Shown: positions 1-8,590 of the stretch, piece after piece
Numbering within the stretch: position 1 is the first letter of the stretch
Layout of the letters: each line of letters begins with the position of its first letter
Assembly: GCF_003885045.1 (NCBI RefSeq)
Contig: NZ_RHJS01000002.1
Span: 5,883,302-5,947,301 of the forward strand
DNA length: 64,000 nucleotides
Direction: 5' to 3'
DNA from: Schaedlerella arabinosiphila
Lineage (GTDB): Bacteria > Bacillota > Clostridia > Lachnospirales > Lachnospiraceae
Position numbers and translations under genes: made by a program
The notes under the pieces: generated by a model
Seen by the model: only the letters and a program-made list of their open reading frames with translations
Told to the model about the DNA's origin: nothing
Database searches by the model: none

Positions 1-1
1 C

Positions 2-556
2 CTGAGCAAGCAGGCAGAATATTGGATGGACTATATCATACCCGGGATTGAGATGCGTACGGACGATCTTATGGAACTGAGAATAAGCAGGATGTCGTTG
101 CGTCAGCCTGCATTGGATACGGATTTTATGTCGCCGTATAATTTTGGATTTGGAATTTCTTATGTGCTTCCGGTTATTCTGACCGGGCTGACCGCAATAA
201 AAGGAAGCGTGTTTCTGGTGGAAAATCCGGAGGCACATCTGCATCCGAAGGGACAGTCGCATATCGGATATTTTTTGGCAGCTATGGCATGTGCGGGCAT
301 TCAGGTCATTGTAGAGACGCACAGCGAGCATGTGCTGAACGGTATCCGGATTGCTGCTCTGAAAAATGCAATGAAGCCGGAAGACATCAGCGTCAATTTT
401 TTTTCAATAAAAGAAACAAATGGAAATGTCCGGCATACGGTAGAGAAAATCAATTTAAACGACAGGATGGATCTGGAAAGCTGGCCGGAAGGTTTTTTGG
501 ATCAGGAAGAGGAGGATCTGCGGACATTGAGGGAACTCAGGAGAAACTGTCTGTAG
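2..556 (+). CDS. DUF3696-type OLD-like AAA ATPase, 3' part
   Basis: The frame is open from the first bases, so the start lies outside the window and only the last 184 or so residues are visible. A Walker B-like VENPEAHLHP and an ETHSEHVLNGIR segment follow one another as in the DUF3696 branch of OLD/ABC-like ATPases, and the end DLESWPEGFLDQ matches the usual DUF3696 tail, so the C-terminus looks intact. Proteins of this family hydrolyse ATP and are often found in defence loci beside an effector or accessory gene. The downstream gene begins about 130 bp later on the same strand and may be its partner. The Walker A part cannot be seen. Confidence 0.8.
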   Translation: MSKQAEYWMDYIIPGIEMRTDDLMELRISRMSLRQPALDTDFMSPYNFGFGISYVLPVILTGLTAIKGSVFLVENPEAHLHPKGQSHIGYFLAAMACAGIQVIVETHSEHVLNGIRIAALKNAMKPEDISVNFFSIKETNGNVRHTVEKINLNDRMDLESWPEGFLDQEEEDLRTLRELRRNCL

Positions 557-686
557 ATTTGGAAGATATCCAACCGGCAGTAAAAATGTATATTTCGTGC
601 GGACGGGCCGGATGGTAAGAAAAGACTTAAGACTATATTTGTAAAGCTATGCGCCTGTACCGCCGAAAAGCAGATTGAGAGGAATA

Positions 687-1532
687 ATGGAAAAACGTAT
701 ACTTTGGGATAAAGAAATCAGGAAGTGTTTCATCGAATTTGATCAGAAACATTTGGAAGATTTTATGGAACTGCTGGATCATATTGGAGATAATCATATT
801 GAAAACATCATTTGCGCAGACACCCAGGAAGATGCAGCACTGTGGGAATGGCTGTACTCGAAGGACCAGATTGAGCTGAATGATCTGAAAAGAGAATTGA
901 GCCGAAAGATAGAGAGGGCAAAATGTGCTGCGGCCGATCTGTTTGACAAAATGTCAGAGCTCGTCGGGAAATTAGCAGCTATCAAAACATTGATACTTTT
1001 GTATGATAATGAGAATGTTTTTTGTATCTCAACAAAACAGGAGTATTATACGGGGCTGCGCAAATATCTGATTATGGAAAAAAAGGACTCATTTTGCAAA
1101 GATCTGCCGGAATGTTTTCCGAACATATATTTTTCCGAGGATATAGACACGACTGTCAATACGCTGAATAGAAAGTTTGACGAGATCCGCGGAGACCTTG
1201 TAAAACATTTGACAGGAATTGATGATTTCCAGAGTACTTTTCTGCAGTTGCTTCGGGAAAATGCGTCCTATCAAAAGCTTGCCGAATGCTTCACCGCCGG
1301 TACGGGTATAGAGTGTTCTCCGCAGGCGGGACGTGACAAGGTACAGGTATTGAAAGAAACGCATTTTAATAAAAAAACCGGACAGGAAGAAACCGTGATA
1401 TGCGAACTGCATACAAAATTTAAGAGATTCAATATTGACAGAGACAATCAGGATAGAATTTATTTTTTCCCGGGAAAAGAAGGGATACTGGATGGAAAAG
1501 CGATTGTAAAATATATTGGAGGGCATTTGTGA
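687..1532 (+). CDS. Unrecognised protein, possible partner of the DUF3696 ATPase
   Basis: About 281 residues, not recognised. ATG at 687 has GAGAGGA just upstream and is preferred over an in-frame TTG at 675. The protein is charged and largely helical, with no signal peptide or membrane segment. The middle (roughly residues 60-200) looks like a helical bundle, and the C-terminus is a compact beta-like part around CELHTKFKRFN and IYFFPGKEGI. It has AT-rich codon use like the ATPase before it, and the next gene starts only 9 bp later. Same-strand position suggests the ATPase and this protein work together, perhaps in phage defence; that is inference from context only. Confidence 0.6.
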   Translation: MEKRILWDKEIRKCFIEFDQKHLEDFMELLDHIGDNHIENIICADTQEDAALWEWLYSKDQIELNDLKRELSRKIERAKCAAADLFDKMSELVGKLAAIKTLILLYDNENVFCISTKQEYYTGLRKYLIMEKKDSFCKDLPECFPNIYFSEDIDTTVNTLNRKFDEIRGDLVKHLTGIDDFQSTFLQLLRENASYQKLAECFTAGTGIECSPQAGRDKVQVLKETHFNKKTGQEETVICELHTKFKRFNIDRDNQDRIYFFPGKEGILDGKAIVKYIGGHL

Positions 1533-1541
1533 GGAAAGAAT

Positions 1542-2375
1542 ATGGTCCATGAATTAAACGACACAAAAAAAGCGTCCCCGCTCTTTAAGGGCTCCCAGGA
1601 GTCAATGATCTGGTCCTGCCTGCAGAATGTCATGGGAAGGATCTACGCAGACTCCCCGGAGCACCCCGTCTCCGCCATGGCTCTCCTGGCGGACTTCTGC
1701 TTTTTTGCAGGGAAGCCTGACGCAGAGCTTGTCCGGTACTGGGCCGGGATGTGCGAGGCAGATAGGGCGGCTGGCAGCGCGGCACAGAGTACGCAGTCTG
1801 GGGAAACCTCAAATTCCCTCCCGCCCAGGTTCATCATCATGGTTCCGCAAAACCGCGCATGGGGGGAACTGATTGAAGAATGCTATGGAGAAAATGCCAA
1901 AAAGGTGACAAGGTACGCCATAAAAAAAGAACCGGATATATTTGACAGGGCGAAGCTGCAGGCGGCTGCGGAGTCCATTCCGCCGGGTTACACAATGAAA
2001 ATGATAGATGAAGCGTTATATTTACAGTGCCGGCAAATCCCCTGGTGCCGGGACTGGGTATCCAATTATACAGATTATGCCATGTACCGGAAGTACGGCC
2101 TGGGGGCGGTGATTCTAAAAGACGGAGAACCGGTATCCGGGGCTTCCTCTTATACCAGTTATAAGGGAGGCATTGAGATTCAGATTGATACCCGCAAGGA
2201 CTGCCGGAGAAAAGGGCTTGCCTGTATCTGCGGCGCCAGGCTGATCCTGGAATGTATGGAGCGGGGCTGGTACCCGAGCTGGGACGCGCAGAACCAATGG
2301 TCGGTTGCGCTGGCCGAAAAGCTGGGGTATCGTTTTGACCATGCGTATACGGCATATGAAGTTTCGCGGAAATAG
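1542..2375 (+). CDS. GNAT-family acetyltransferase (PF12746-like)
   Basis: 277 residues. The C-terminal half carries a GNAT fold: VSGASSYTSYKGGIEIQIDT forms the central strands, followed by RRKGLACICGARLILECM in place of the acetyl-CoA loop (R-x-x-G-x-A) and a final W-D-A-x-N-x-W-S-V-A-L-A-E-K-L-G-Y segment typical of the family. The N-terminal half has the FIIMVPQNRAW segment seen in the clostridial GNAT_acetyltran group. It likely transfers an acetyl group from acetyl-CoA to a small molecule or protein; the substrate is unknown. It starts 9 bp after the preceding gene and may be co-transcribed with it, although base composition shifts to higher GC inside this gene. Confidence 0.85.
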   Translation: MVHELNDTKKASPLFKGSQESMIWSCLQNVMGRIYADSPEHPVSAMALLADFCFFAGKPDAELVRYWAGMCEADRAAGSAAQSTQSGETSNSLPPRFIIMVPQNRAWGELIEECYGENAKKVTRYAIKKEPDIFDRAKLQAAAESIPPGYTMKMIDEALYLQCRQIPWCRDWVSNYTDYAMYRKYGLGAVILKDGEPVSGASSYTSYKGGIEIQIDTRKDCRRKGLACICGARLILECMERGWYPSWDAQNQWSVALAEKLGYRFDHAYTAYEVSRK

Positions 2376-2417
2376 GAAATAAATACTTTACCAAAAGAGA
2401 AGAAGGTGGACGATCCC

Positions 2418-3320
2418 ATGATCACAATCAGCAACCTGACAAAATATTTCGACGAGATCTGCGCAGTGAACCAGGTGTCCATGGAGATTCCGGACGGCTC
2501 CATGTTCGGACTGCTGGGTACGAACGGGGCGGGCAAGACCACGCTTCTGCGGATGCTGGCCGGCATTCTGGAGGCGGATTCCGGAGAAATCCGGATTGAC
2601 GGGGAGGAGGATTCCTTTTCGCCGCAGTGCCGGGAAAAAATCTTTTATCTGCCCGACGATCCGTACTATTTCCCAAACGCGTCGATCCAGGTGATGCTGG
2701 ATTTTTACAAAAAACAATATCCGGAGCTGGAAATGGATGCGGCCGTTTACATGGCCCAGTCCCTGAACCTGGATCAAAACCGCCCCATCCGCACATTTTC
2801 AAAAGGAATGAAACGGCAGGCGTTTCTCATCCTTGCGCTGTGCTCGCAGACAAAATACCTGTTCTGCGACGAGGTGTTTGACGGCCTGGATCCCATTGCT
2901 GCGGAGATTATGAAAAATCTGTTCCGCCAGGAAATGAAGTCCCGCGATTTCACAATTCTCGTGGCCTCCCACAAGCTTCGGGATCTGGAGGACATCTGCG
3001 GAAATATCGCCATTCTCCACAAGGGCGGCGTGGTGACTGCCGGTGACTTCAAGAACCGGGCGGAGCATGTCCGCAAATTCCAGTGCGTGTTCCCGACAGA
3101 AGCCGACCTGGACAGCCTGAGAAACCATCCGGCGGTGCTGCGTTTCCATGAGGACGCCCGGTTTATCACGCTGATCACGGGGGGAAATCCCGGGGAGGTC
3201 AGAAAGGCGCTGGAAGAGCAGAACCCGATTTTTCTGGGGGAGGTTCCGCTGAGCCTTGAGGAAACGTTTATTGCGGAAATGGAGGGCGCAGGCTATGACA
3301 TCAGAAAAGTACTTCAGTAA
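2418..3320 (+). CDS. ABC transporter ATP-binding protein (YtrB-like)
   Basis: 300 residues. Walker A GTNGAGKTT lies at residues 34-42, the signature is the variant FSKGMKRQ near 127-134, and Walker B YLFCDEVFDGLD is near 147-158, followed by the switch histidine in ASHKLRDLED. ATG 2418 follows AAGGTGG with good spacing and is preferred over the in-frame GTG at 2406. The gene overlaps the permease gene by 26 bp, so the two proteins should form one ABC-2 type complex. This group of ATPases often works in cell-envelope stress or antimicrobial export; the usual neighbouring GntR regulator is absent here. Confidence 0.92.
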   Translation: MITISNLTKYFDEICAVNQVSMEIPDGSMFGLLGTNGAGKTTLLRMLAGILEADSGEIRIDGEEDSFSPQCREKIFYLPDDPYYFPNASIQVMLDFYKKQYPELEMDAAVYMAQSLNLDQNRPIRTFSKGMKRQAFLILALCSQTKYLFCDEVFDGLDPIAAEIMKNLFRQEMKSRDFTILVASHKLRDLEDICGNIAILHKGGVVTAGDFKNRAEHVRKFQCVFPTEADLDSLRNHPAVLRFHEDARFITLITGGNPGEVRKALEEQNPIFLGEVPLSLEETFIAEMEGAGYDIRKVLQ

Positions 3321-5301
3321 ATGGGTCAGGGAAGCAGGGCGGGGGCATCTTACGGCGCTGCTGGCCTGGGGAAGCCTGCTGCTCTATGGGATCATCACCG
3401 CGGCGCAGCTGAGGTTTAAGTCGGACTATTTCTTTTTCGGCATGGGCAGCGGGGAACTGCTGCGGATCTGCGCGGGACTCGGCGCGGTTATTTCCTTTCT
3501 GGAGTTTTTTTACCTCCTGCAGCCCAAAAAACTGGATTTCTATTACAGCCTTCCGGTGAGGAAAAGCACCGTATTCTGGAGCAGGTATGTACACGGGCTG
3601 ATGCATGTTTTCATTCCGCTGTGCCTGGTGATTACGGCCTGCGGACTGTATGAAAGCAGTTTTGATATAGACTTTCTTCCCTGTGCGGCCGGTTACACGG
3701 GGCGCAGCATCCTGACCTTTGCCGGGGTATTTCTGATCTTTTATCATGTGGGGATTTTGCTGCTCACCGTCTGCGGAAATGTCCTTCCGGCAGTTCTTGG
3801 GTATGTCCTCTGCCTGTTCTACGGCCATATCCTGGTGGGATATGCATTGACCCCATGGGCGGCAAATTATTTCCGCACATATTACAGGATTCCGACATTT
3901 GAAAAACTGGATATTATGCTGGCGCCCTTTTCACTGGCTCGGGAGCTGACGGGGAGCAATCTGTTCGACAAGTTCGAGGTCTTTGCGTATGTGCCCTCCG
4001 GGTCTGTCATTCTGGCGGCTTCGGAATGGATCATTCTTCCGCTTCTCCTGTTTGCGGCAGCCCAGAAAAAGAGGAAGACGGAACGGGTTGGGAAGCTGTT
4101 TGCCATACCGCTGGCGGAACGGGCGGCGGAATGCCTGCTTACCTTTTTGGCCGGAGTGTGGAGCGGAATTTTTTTGACGGAGCTGACCGGGCTTACAGAT
4201 CGGTCGCCCGGGGCAGCAGGCGCGGCGGGGATTGCGGCGGGGATCGCAGCGGTAGCGGCGGTGCATTTCCTGCTGGAGCTGGGCGCAGGATGCGGGATCG
4301 GACAGAAGCCGGGCTTCCTGCGCGGAGGAATTTTCCGCCGGAAATGGCAGCTTGCCGCAGAGTGCGCCGCGGTCGTGTTCACAGGCATGGCATTTCTGGC
4401 AGGTGCGTCCGCCTTTGATTCATATTTGCCGAAGGAAGGACAGGTCGAGAAGATCGGCGTCAGCATCGACGGCATCGGCATGAGCAATGAGAGCTACAGG
4501 CAAATCCGCATGGGCGGGGAGAGATACGAAACGGTTCTTCAGTTGGAGCGGTATCTGCTTGCGGACGAAGGAAAAACCGCGGCTGCGGCCTGGATCAAGT
4601 CACTGGCTGAGAAGAACCGCCTGACGGAAATGCCTTCCACCCATGCGGTCATATGTTTCCATATGAAAAACGGAGGTGAAATCTACCGTCTGTATCCGGT
4701 ATACGAAGAGGAACTGGCGGCATTTGCCGCGGTGTACGAGACAGAGGAGTACAAAAGGGCGGCATACCCCGTGGCTGACAATGAATTTGCAGGGGACGCG
4801 CGTTTTTCCTGGACGGACGGGGTGACGGAAAACTTGATGAAGCTGGAAAAACACGAGAAAGAAGCTCTTCTGGATGCCTGCCGGGAGGACATCAGCGACA
4901 TGAAAATGGACAGTCTCAAAGAAACGCTTTTGCTTGGAACCGTGGAAATCGACTCGGACCGGGCGATGCTTCCGGGCAGCATTCCGGTCTATCCATGCTT
5001 TACCCGGACATGCAGCCTGCTGGAACAGTACGGAGCGCCGATTGACCGGACGTTGGCGGATTATTTCGTGCGCTCGGTCAGCGTAAGCACAGAAAAGGAA
5101 AATGTCTGGGGAAAACGGAGTTCGGAATATGTGGACGATCCGGAGGAGGTCGAACAGTGGAAGCAGAAGGCGGTGCCGAAAAGCTTTGATCTGCAGCCGC
5201 TCTTTTACCCGCTGGATTATTCGAAGGAAATCCAGGCAGAAGTGGAGGACGAAACGACAAATTCGATCATACATGTGAATTGTTATTCACGGGAGGAGTG
5301 A
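3295..5301 (+). CDS. ABC transporter permease, DUF6449-like
   Basis: 668 residues. ATG 3295 lies inside the end of the ATPase gene with GGAGGG upstream; the more distal TTG start is unlikely. The first part has about six to eight hydrophobic segments (for example LTALLAWGSLLLYGIITAA, SILTFAGVFLIFYHVGILL and AGAAGIAAGIAAVAAVHFLL). After a last segment near AAVVFTGMAFLAGASAF comes an extracytoplasmic region of about 280 residues, without obvious catalytic motif. This split (ABC-2 membrane part plus large C-terminal domain) fits the DUF6449 permeases of Clostridia that pair with YtrB-like ATPases. Substrate unknown. Confidence 0.85.
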   Translation: MTSEKYFSKWVREAGRGHLTALLAWGSLLLYGIITAAQLRFKSDYFFFGMGSGELLRICAGLGAVISFLEFFYLLQPKKLDFYYSLPVRKSTVFWSRYVHGLMHVFIPLCLVITACGLYESSFDIDFLPCAAGYTGRSILTFAGVFLIFYHVGILLLTVCGNVLPAVLGYVLCLFYGHILVGYALTPWAANYFRTYYRIPTFEKLDIMLAPFSLARELTGSNLFDKFEVFAYVPSGSVILAASEWIILPLLLFAAAQKKRKTERVGKLFAIPLAERAAECLLTFLAGVWSGIFLTELTGLTDRSPGAAGAAGIAAGIAAVAAVHFLLELGAGCGIGQKPGFLRGGIFRRKWQLAAECAAVVFTGMAFLAGASAFDSYLPKEGQVEKIGVSIDGIGMSNESYRQIRMGGERYETVLQLERYLLADEGKTAAAAWIKSLAEKNRLTEMPSTHAVICFHMKNGGEIYRLYPVYEEELAAFAAVYETEEYKRAAYPVADNEFAGDARFSWTDGVTENLMKLEKHEKEALLDACREDISDMKMDSLKETLLLGTVEIDSDRAMLPGSIPVYPCFTRTCSLLEQYGAPIDRTLADYFVRSVSVSTEKENVWGKRSSEYVDDPEEVEQWKQKAVPKSFDLQPLFYPLDYSKEIQAEVEDETTNSIIHVNCYSREE

Positions 5302-5311
5302 ACAGGAAAAA

Positions 5312-6100
5312 ATGAGGACAAGATTAGAAGTATGTATTGATTCTGTGGAATCCGCGATGATCGCGCAGGAGGGCGGCGCGGACCGTCTGGAGATCTGCTC
5401 CAACCTGGTGATTGGAGGAACCACGCCTGGGGTGAGCCAGTTTAAACAGATCCGCAAGGTCTGCGATATCGATCTGAATGTATTGATCCGCCCGCGGTTT
5501 GGAGATTTTTTGTATACGGACGCGGAATTTCAGATGATCGCGGAAGATATCCGGCTGTTTCGGGAGCTGGGGGCGGACGGCGTGGTTGTCGGCTGCCTGA
5601 AAGCGGACGGAAGCCTGGACTCAGAACGGATGAAATTTCTCCGGGAACAGGCCGGCCCGATGCAAATGACCCTGCACCGGGCATTTGACGTGTGCCGGGA
5701 CCCCTACCAGACACTGGAAGAAGCGGTGTCGCTGGGAATCGACACCATCCTGACCTCCGGCCAGGCGCCGGACTGCATCAACGGGAAAGCGGTTTTGAAA
5801 AAACTGCTCATCCAGGCGGACGGACGAATCGAGATCCTGGTGGGAAGCGGGGTCAATGCAGAGGTCATCCGGCAGTTGGCAGGAGAAATCCATGCCTCCA
5901 GTTTTCACATGTCCGGGAAAAAAATGATCAGCAGCGGTATGGAATACAGAAATCCGGAGGTGCATATGGGGCTTCCGGGAATCGGGGAGTTTGACATTTT
6001 CCGGACGGATCAGGAGGAGATTCGGAGGGCCAGGCTGGTATTAGAGCAGCAGATGAATCAAGACTTGATTGCGATACCAGAAGAAAGGGAATCGGATTGA
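5312..6100 (+). CDS. cutC: Copper homeostasis protein CutC
   Basis: 262 residues, the usual CutC length. The N-terminus LEVCIDSVESAMIAQEGGAD followed by RLEICSNLVIGGTTPG is the family hallmark, with further conserved segments VLIRPRFGDFLYT, LHRAFDVCRDP and ILVGSGVNAEVI along a TIM barrel. The gene starts 11 bp after the permease gene and is likely part of the same transcript. CutC has been linked to copper tolerance, but its biochemical activity is not well established, so the name reflects family membership rather than a proven role here. Confidence 0.95.
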   Translation: MRTRLEVCIDSVESAMIAQEGGADRLEICSNLVIGGTTPGVSQFKQIRKVCDIDLNVLIRPRFGDFLYTDAEFQMIAEDIRLFRELGADGVVVGCLKADGSLDSERMKFLREQAGPMQMTLHRAFDVCRDPYQTLEEAVSLGIDTILTSGQAPDCINGKAVLKKLLIQADGRIEILVGSGVNAEVIRQLAGEIHASSFHMSGKKMISSGMEYRNPEVHMGLPGIGEFDIFRTDQEEIRRARLVLEQQMNQDLIAIPEERESD

Positions 6101-6173
6101 ATCGGATCTGCTGGGGGAGGATTTTAAATATGTGCAGATCCGTCTTGGCGGATCAGGAGAAGGAGGCTGCAAT

Positions 6174-6950
6174 ATGGTACGGATCGCAATATGCGACGAC
6201 GAGCGGGACTCGGTAAAACTGCATGAGGAAATCACAAAGGAAACCCTTCAGAAATGCGGAATCGGCTGCGAGATCACGGTTTATACAAAGAGCAGCAACC
6301 TGCTGTGGGACATTACGGACGATCATTTTTTCTACGACCTGCTCCTGCTGGATATTGAAATGCCCGGGATCACCGGGATGGAGCTTCCCCAGAAGATCAA
6401 GCCATTTCTGCCGAATGTGAAGATTATTTTCATCACCTCGCATCTGGAATATGCGATTGATGCCTACGAGCTGTCCATCTTCCGCTATGTTCCCAAGGAC
6501 AATCCCAGGGAGCGTCTATCCGCCGCCGTGGCCGATGCCGCCAGGATGATCGAGCTGGAGGCCGGGCAGGAATACATCATAAAGACCAGCCGCCGGATGG
6601 AAAAAATTCCGTATCGGGATATTTTTTACATTGAGCGGGACGGCGGAAAAAATTCCGTGATCTATACGCAGAAAAGTCAAGGATACGGCGGGGAGAATGA
6701 AACACTTTCGTCCGCTCCGGCAGGGATGGGGACGACAAAGGTGCGGAAGCCGCTGCAGCAGATCTATTCGGAGCTGGACGCGCCTGAGTTTTTGTTTATC
6801 GACCGCAGTTATATTGTCAACATCATCCAGATCATGAAAATAAGCGACGGAATGGCCGTCCTGAAAAACGGCGCAGAGCTTCCCATAAGCCGTGCGCATC
6901 TGCAGGAAGTAAAACAGGAGATCAACCGGTTTTGGGGGGCGCATATATGA
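6174..6950 (+). CDS. LytTR-family response regulator
   Basis: 258 residues. ATG 6174 is preceded by AAGGAGG; the frame extends upstream but without comparable initiation signals. The receiver domain has acidic residues D8-D9, the phospho-acceptor D60 in LLLLDIEMPG, and K108 in the RYVPKDN loop. The LytTR DNA-binding domain starts near residue 135 (IIKTSRRMEKIPYRDIFYIE) and ends with FLFIDRSYIVN and ISRAHLQEVKQ. A loop insertion of about 25 residues (SQGYGGENE to TTKVRK) lies within LytTR. The stop overlaps the start of the kinase gene (ATGA), so the two form a two-component pair. Target genes are not apparent; the neighbouring ABC transporter is a candidate. Confidence 0.93.
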   Translation: MVRIAICDDERDSVKLHEEITKETLQKCGIGCEITVYTKSSNLLWDITDDHFFYDLLLLDIEMPGITGMELPQKIKPFLPNVKIIFITSHLEYAIDAYELSIFRYVPKDNPRERLSAAVADAARMIELEAGQEYIIKTSRRMEKIPYRDIFYIERDGGKNSVIYTQKSQGYGGENETLSSAPAGMGTTKVRKPLQQIYSELDAPEFLFIDRSYIVNIIQIMKISDGMAVLKNGAELPISRAHLQEVKQEINRFWGAHI

Positions 6951-8455
6951 TGGAATGGTATCAGATCCTTTCATATTTTCTGACAAACGGGATTCGGGGA
7001 TTTGCGGGGCTGTACCTGGTATGCGCTCTGCTTTTGGGACGGAAGGATGTCCCCAGGATGGGCGCGCTCTCAGCCGGAACGGCCGCAGTCATTACGGCGT
7101 TGCTGGTGTGCCCGGTTTCAGACGCCGGGGTCATCGGGGCGGAAATTCTGCTTCTGGCCGTCGGGGTGCGTATGCTTGTACCTCGGGATCAGATCCGCAT
7201 GAGCCTGTTCATACTCTTCTTCTATGAAATTGCAGCGGCCCTCTGGGAATTTATCATATCCTGTGTCTTTGCCATTGCGTTCCGCGTGGGATATCTCGCA
7301 AGGCAGTGCGTCTCCCATCAGGCCATGGATGCCTTCTGGCCCTGCCTGACCGGACAGGAATCCGCGGGCGTGCCGGGGGGATATGCGGAATATCTGACCG
7401 GACAGGGCGGATTTTTGCTGCCGGAGGATCAGCTTTGGCTGCGTTTCCTGGACACCGGGGCGCCGGAGCATCTGCTGGCCGTCTGGACGGTCCGTCTGTT
7501 CATGCTGGTGTTCCTGGCGCTTCATCTGGCCGGAAACCGAACCTCTGAACGGTCTGCTTCGCGCCACTGCCGGGGGAGAGAAACGCGCGGTTCCGGCGGG
7601 GGAGACGTATTTCGCGGGGCATCGGTGATCGCGGTGGCGGGGATGATCTGCGTCGTGACCCTTGGCTCGCAGACGGTCATTTCCCTTCCCGAGGATGAAC
7701 TGGGCATGTGGAATCTTTTCTCCGTAATCCTGATGTTTTCGGTTCTCATCTTTCAACTGAACCGCCATTATGAGGCGGAAAAGGAGATCGCCCGGCTGAA
7801 AGCGGAGCAGGCGGAGCTGCTGGACCGTGATTATCAAAGCCTGAACCGCCTGTATTCGGAACATGCCCGGTTGTTTCATGACCTGCACAACCATATAGAA
7901 CTTCTGCACCGCCATCTGACCCGGGGAAATGTGGACGATGCCGTACAGTATCTGGAGGACCTTCGCGGCCCGGTCCGGGAGATCACGAGGGCTGTGTGGA
8001 CTGGGGATGAGGCGGTCGATTATCTGATCGGAAATAAGGCTGCCGACGCGGAAGAACAGCAGATCGCCGCAGAGGTCAGCATGGAATTTCCGCGGCACAC
8101 CAACATCCGCAGCGCCGATCTGACCGCAATCCTGGGAAATCTGCTGGACAATGCCCTGGAGGCGGCAAAGCAGGCCGAAGGAAACCTGCGTTTTATCCAT
8201 CTCACGGTTCGCCGGATCAACGACATGCTCGTGATCAAGGTGGAAAACGGCTGCAATACCGCCCCTGTCTCAAAGGACGGCCAACTGCTTACCACGAAAA
8301 CCGATGGCGGACTGCATGGCTGGGGGCTGAAAAGTGTTCGGGCCGCCGCGGAGAAATATGATGGGATCGTGGAAACCGGATACGTGGAAAATGTGTTCCG
8401 GGCGGTCGTTACGCTGTCTTTTGAGGCGGTCAATACGGGACAGATGAAGGAATAA
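6947..8455 (+). CDS. GHKL-domain sensor histidine kinase
   Basis: 502 residues. Start ATG 6947 overlaps the stop of the regulator gene; GGGGGGC upstream serves as the ribosome site. The N-terminal half has about six membrane segments, for example AAVITALLVCPVSDAGVI and VIAVAGMICVVTLGSQTV. A coiled region (YEAEKEIARLKAEQAEL) leads to the histidine box FHDLHNHIELLHRHL, then the ATP-binding N-box AILGNLLDNALEAA and the G-box GLHGWGLKSVRAAAEKY. This is the AgrC-like architecture that typically pairs with LytTR regulators and often senses a peptide; no AgrD-like precursor gene was seen nearby, so the signal is unknown. Confidence 0.93.
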   Translation: MMEWYQILSYFLTNGIRGFAGLYLVCALLLGRKDVPRMGALSAGTAAVITALLVCPVSDAGVIGAEILLLAVGVRMLVPRDQIRMSLFILFFYEIAAALWEFIISCVFAIAFRVGYLARQCVSHQAMDAFWPCLTGQESAGVPGGYAEYLTGQGGFLLPEDQLWLRFLDTGAPEHLLAVWTVRLFMLVFLALHLAGNRTSERSASRHCRGRETRGSGGGDVFRGASVIAVAGMICVVTLGSQTVISLPEDELGMWNLFSVILMFSVLIFQLNRHYEAEKEIARLKAEQAELLDRDYQSLNRLYSEHARLFHDLHNHIELLHRHLTRGNVDDAVQYLEDLRGPVREITRAVWTGDEAVDYLIGNKAADAEEQQIAAEVSMEFPRHTNIRSADLTAILGNLLDNALEAAKQAEGNLRFIHLTVRRINDMLVIKVENGCNTAPVSKDGQLLTTKTDGGLHGWGLKSVRAAAEKYDGIVETGYVENVFRAVVTLSFEAVNTGQMKE

Positions 8456-8457
8456 GG

Positions 8458-8477
8458 GGCTGTCGGTACAGCCTCTT
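8458..8477 (+). terminator. Weak terminator-like hairpin after the kinase gene
   Basis: GGCTGT and ACAGCC form a 6-bp stem with a 4-nt loop three bases after the stop codon, followed by a short pyrimidine run TCTTCT. The T tract is imperfect, so termination may be partial. Confidence 0.45.
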
Positions 8478-8495
8478 CTAAATACCGTCGTATGC

Positions 8496-8543
8496 AGAAA
8501 AGCAGCCGGCGGTAAATAGCAAGCCGAGAAAAGCAGCCGGCGG
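8496..8543 (+). repeat. 17-bp direct repeat upstream of the OmpR-type regulator
   Basis: AGAAAAGCAGCCGGCGG occurs at 8496-8512 and again at 8527-8543, start to start 31 bp (about three helical turns). It lies in the 135-bp gap between the GHKL kinase gene and the next regulator gene. A short palindrome TCGTA-TT-TACGA follows at 8565-8576; its core resembles the repeats at 10301-10338 and may be an autoregulatory site. Function not known. Confidence 0.5.
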
Positions 8544-8590
8544 CAGGTTTTCAGTATAGAGGGATCGTATTTACGAATGGGGGGATTTTC

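Noticed and set aside
7118..8200. Long reverse-strand frame opposite the GHKL kinase gene
   Set aside because: Low-complexity His/Gln/Pro-rich translation typical of an antisense shadow; the forward gene has clear kinase motifs.
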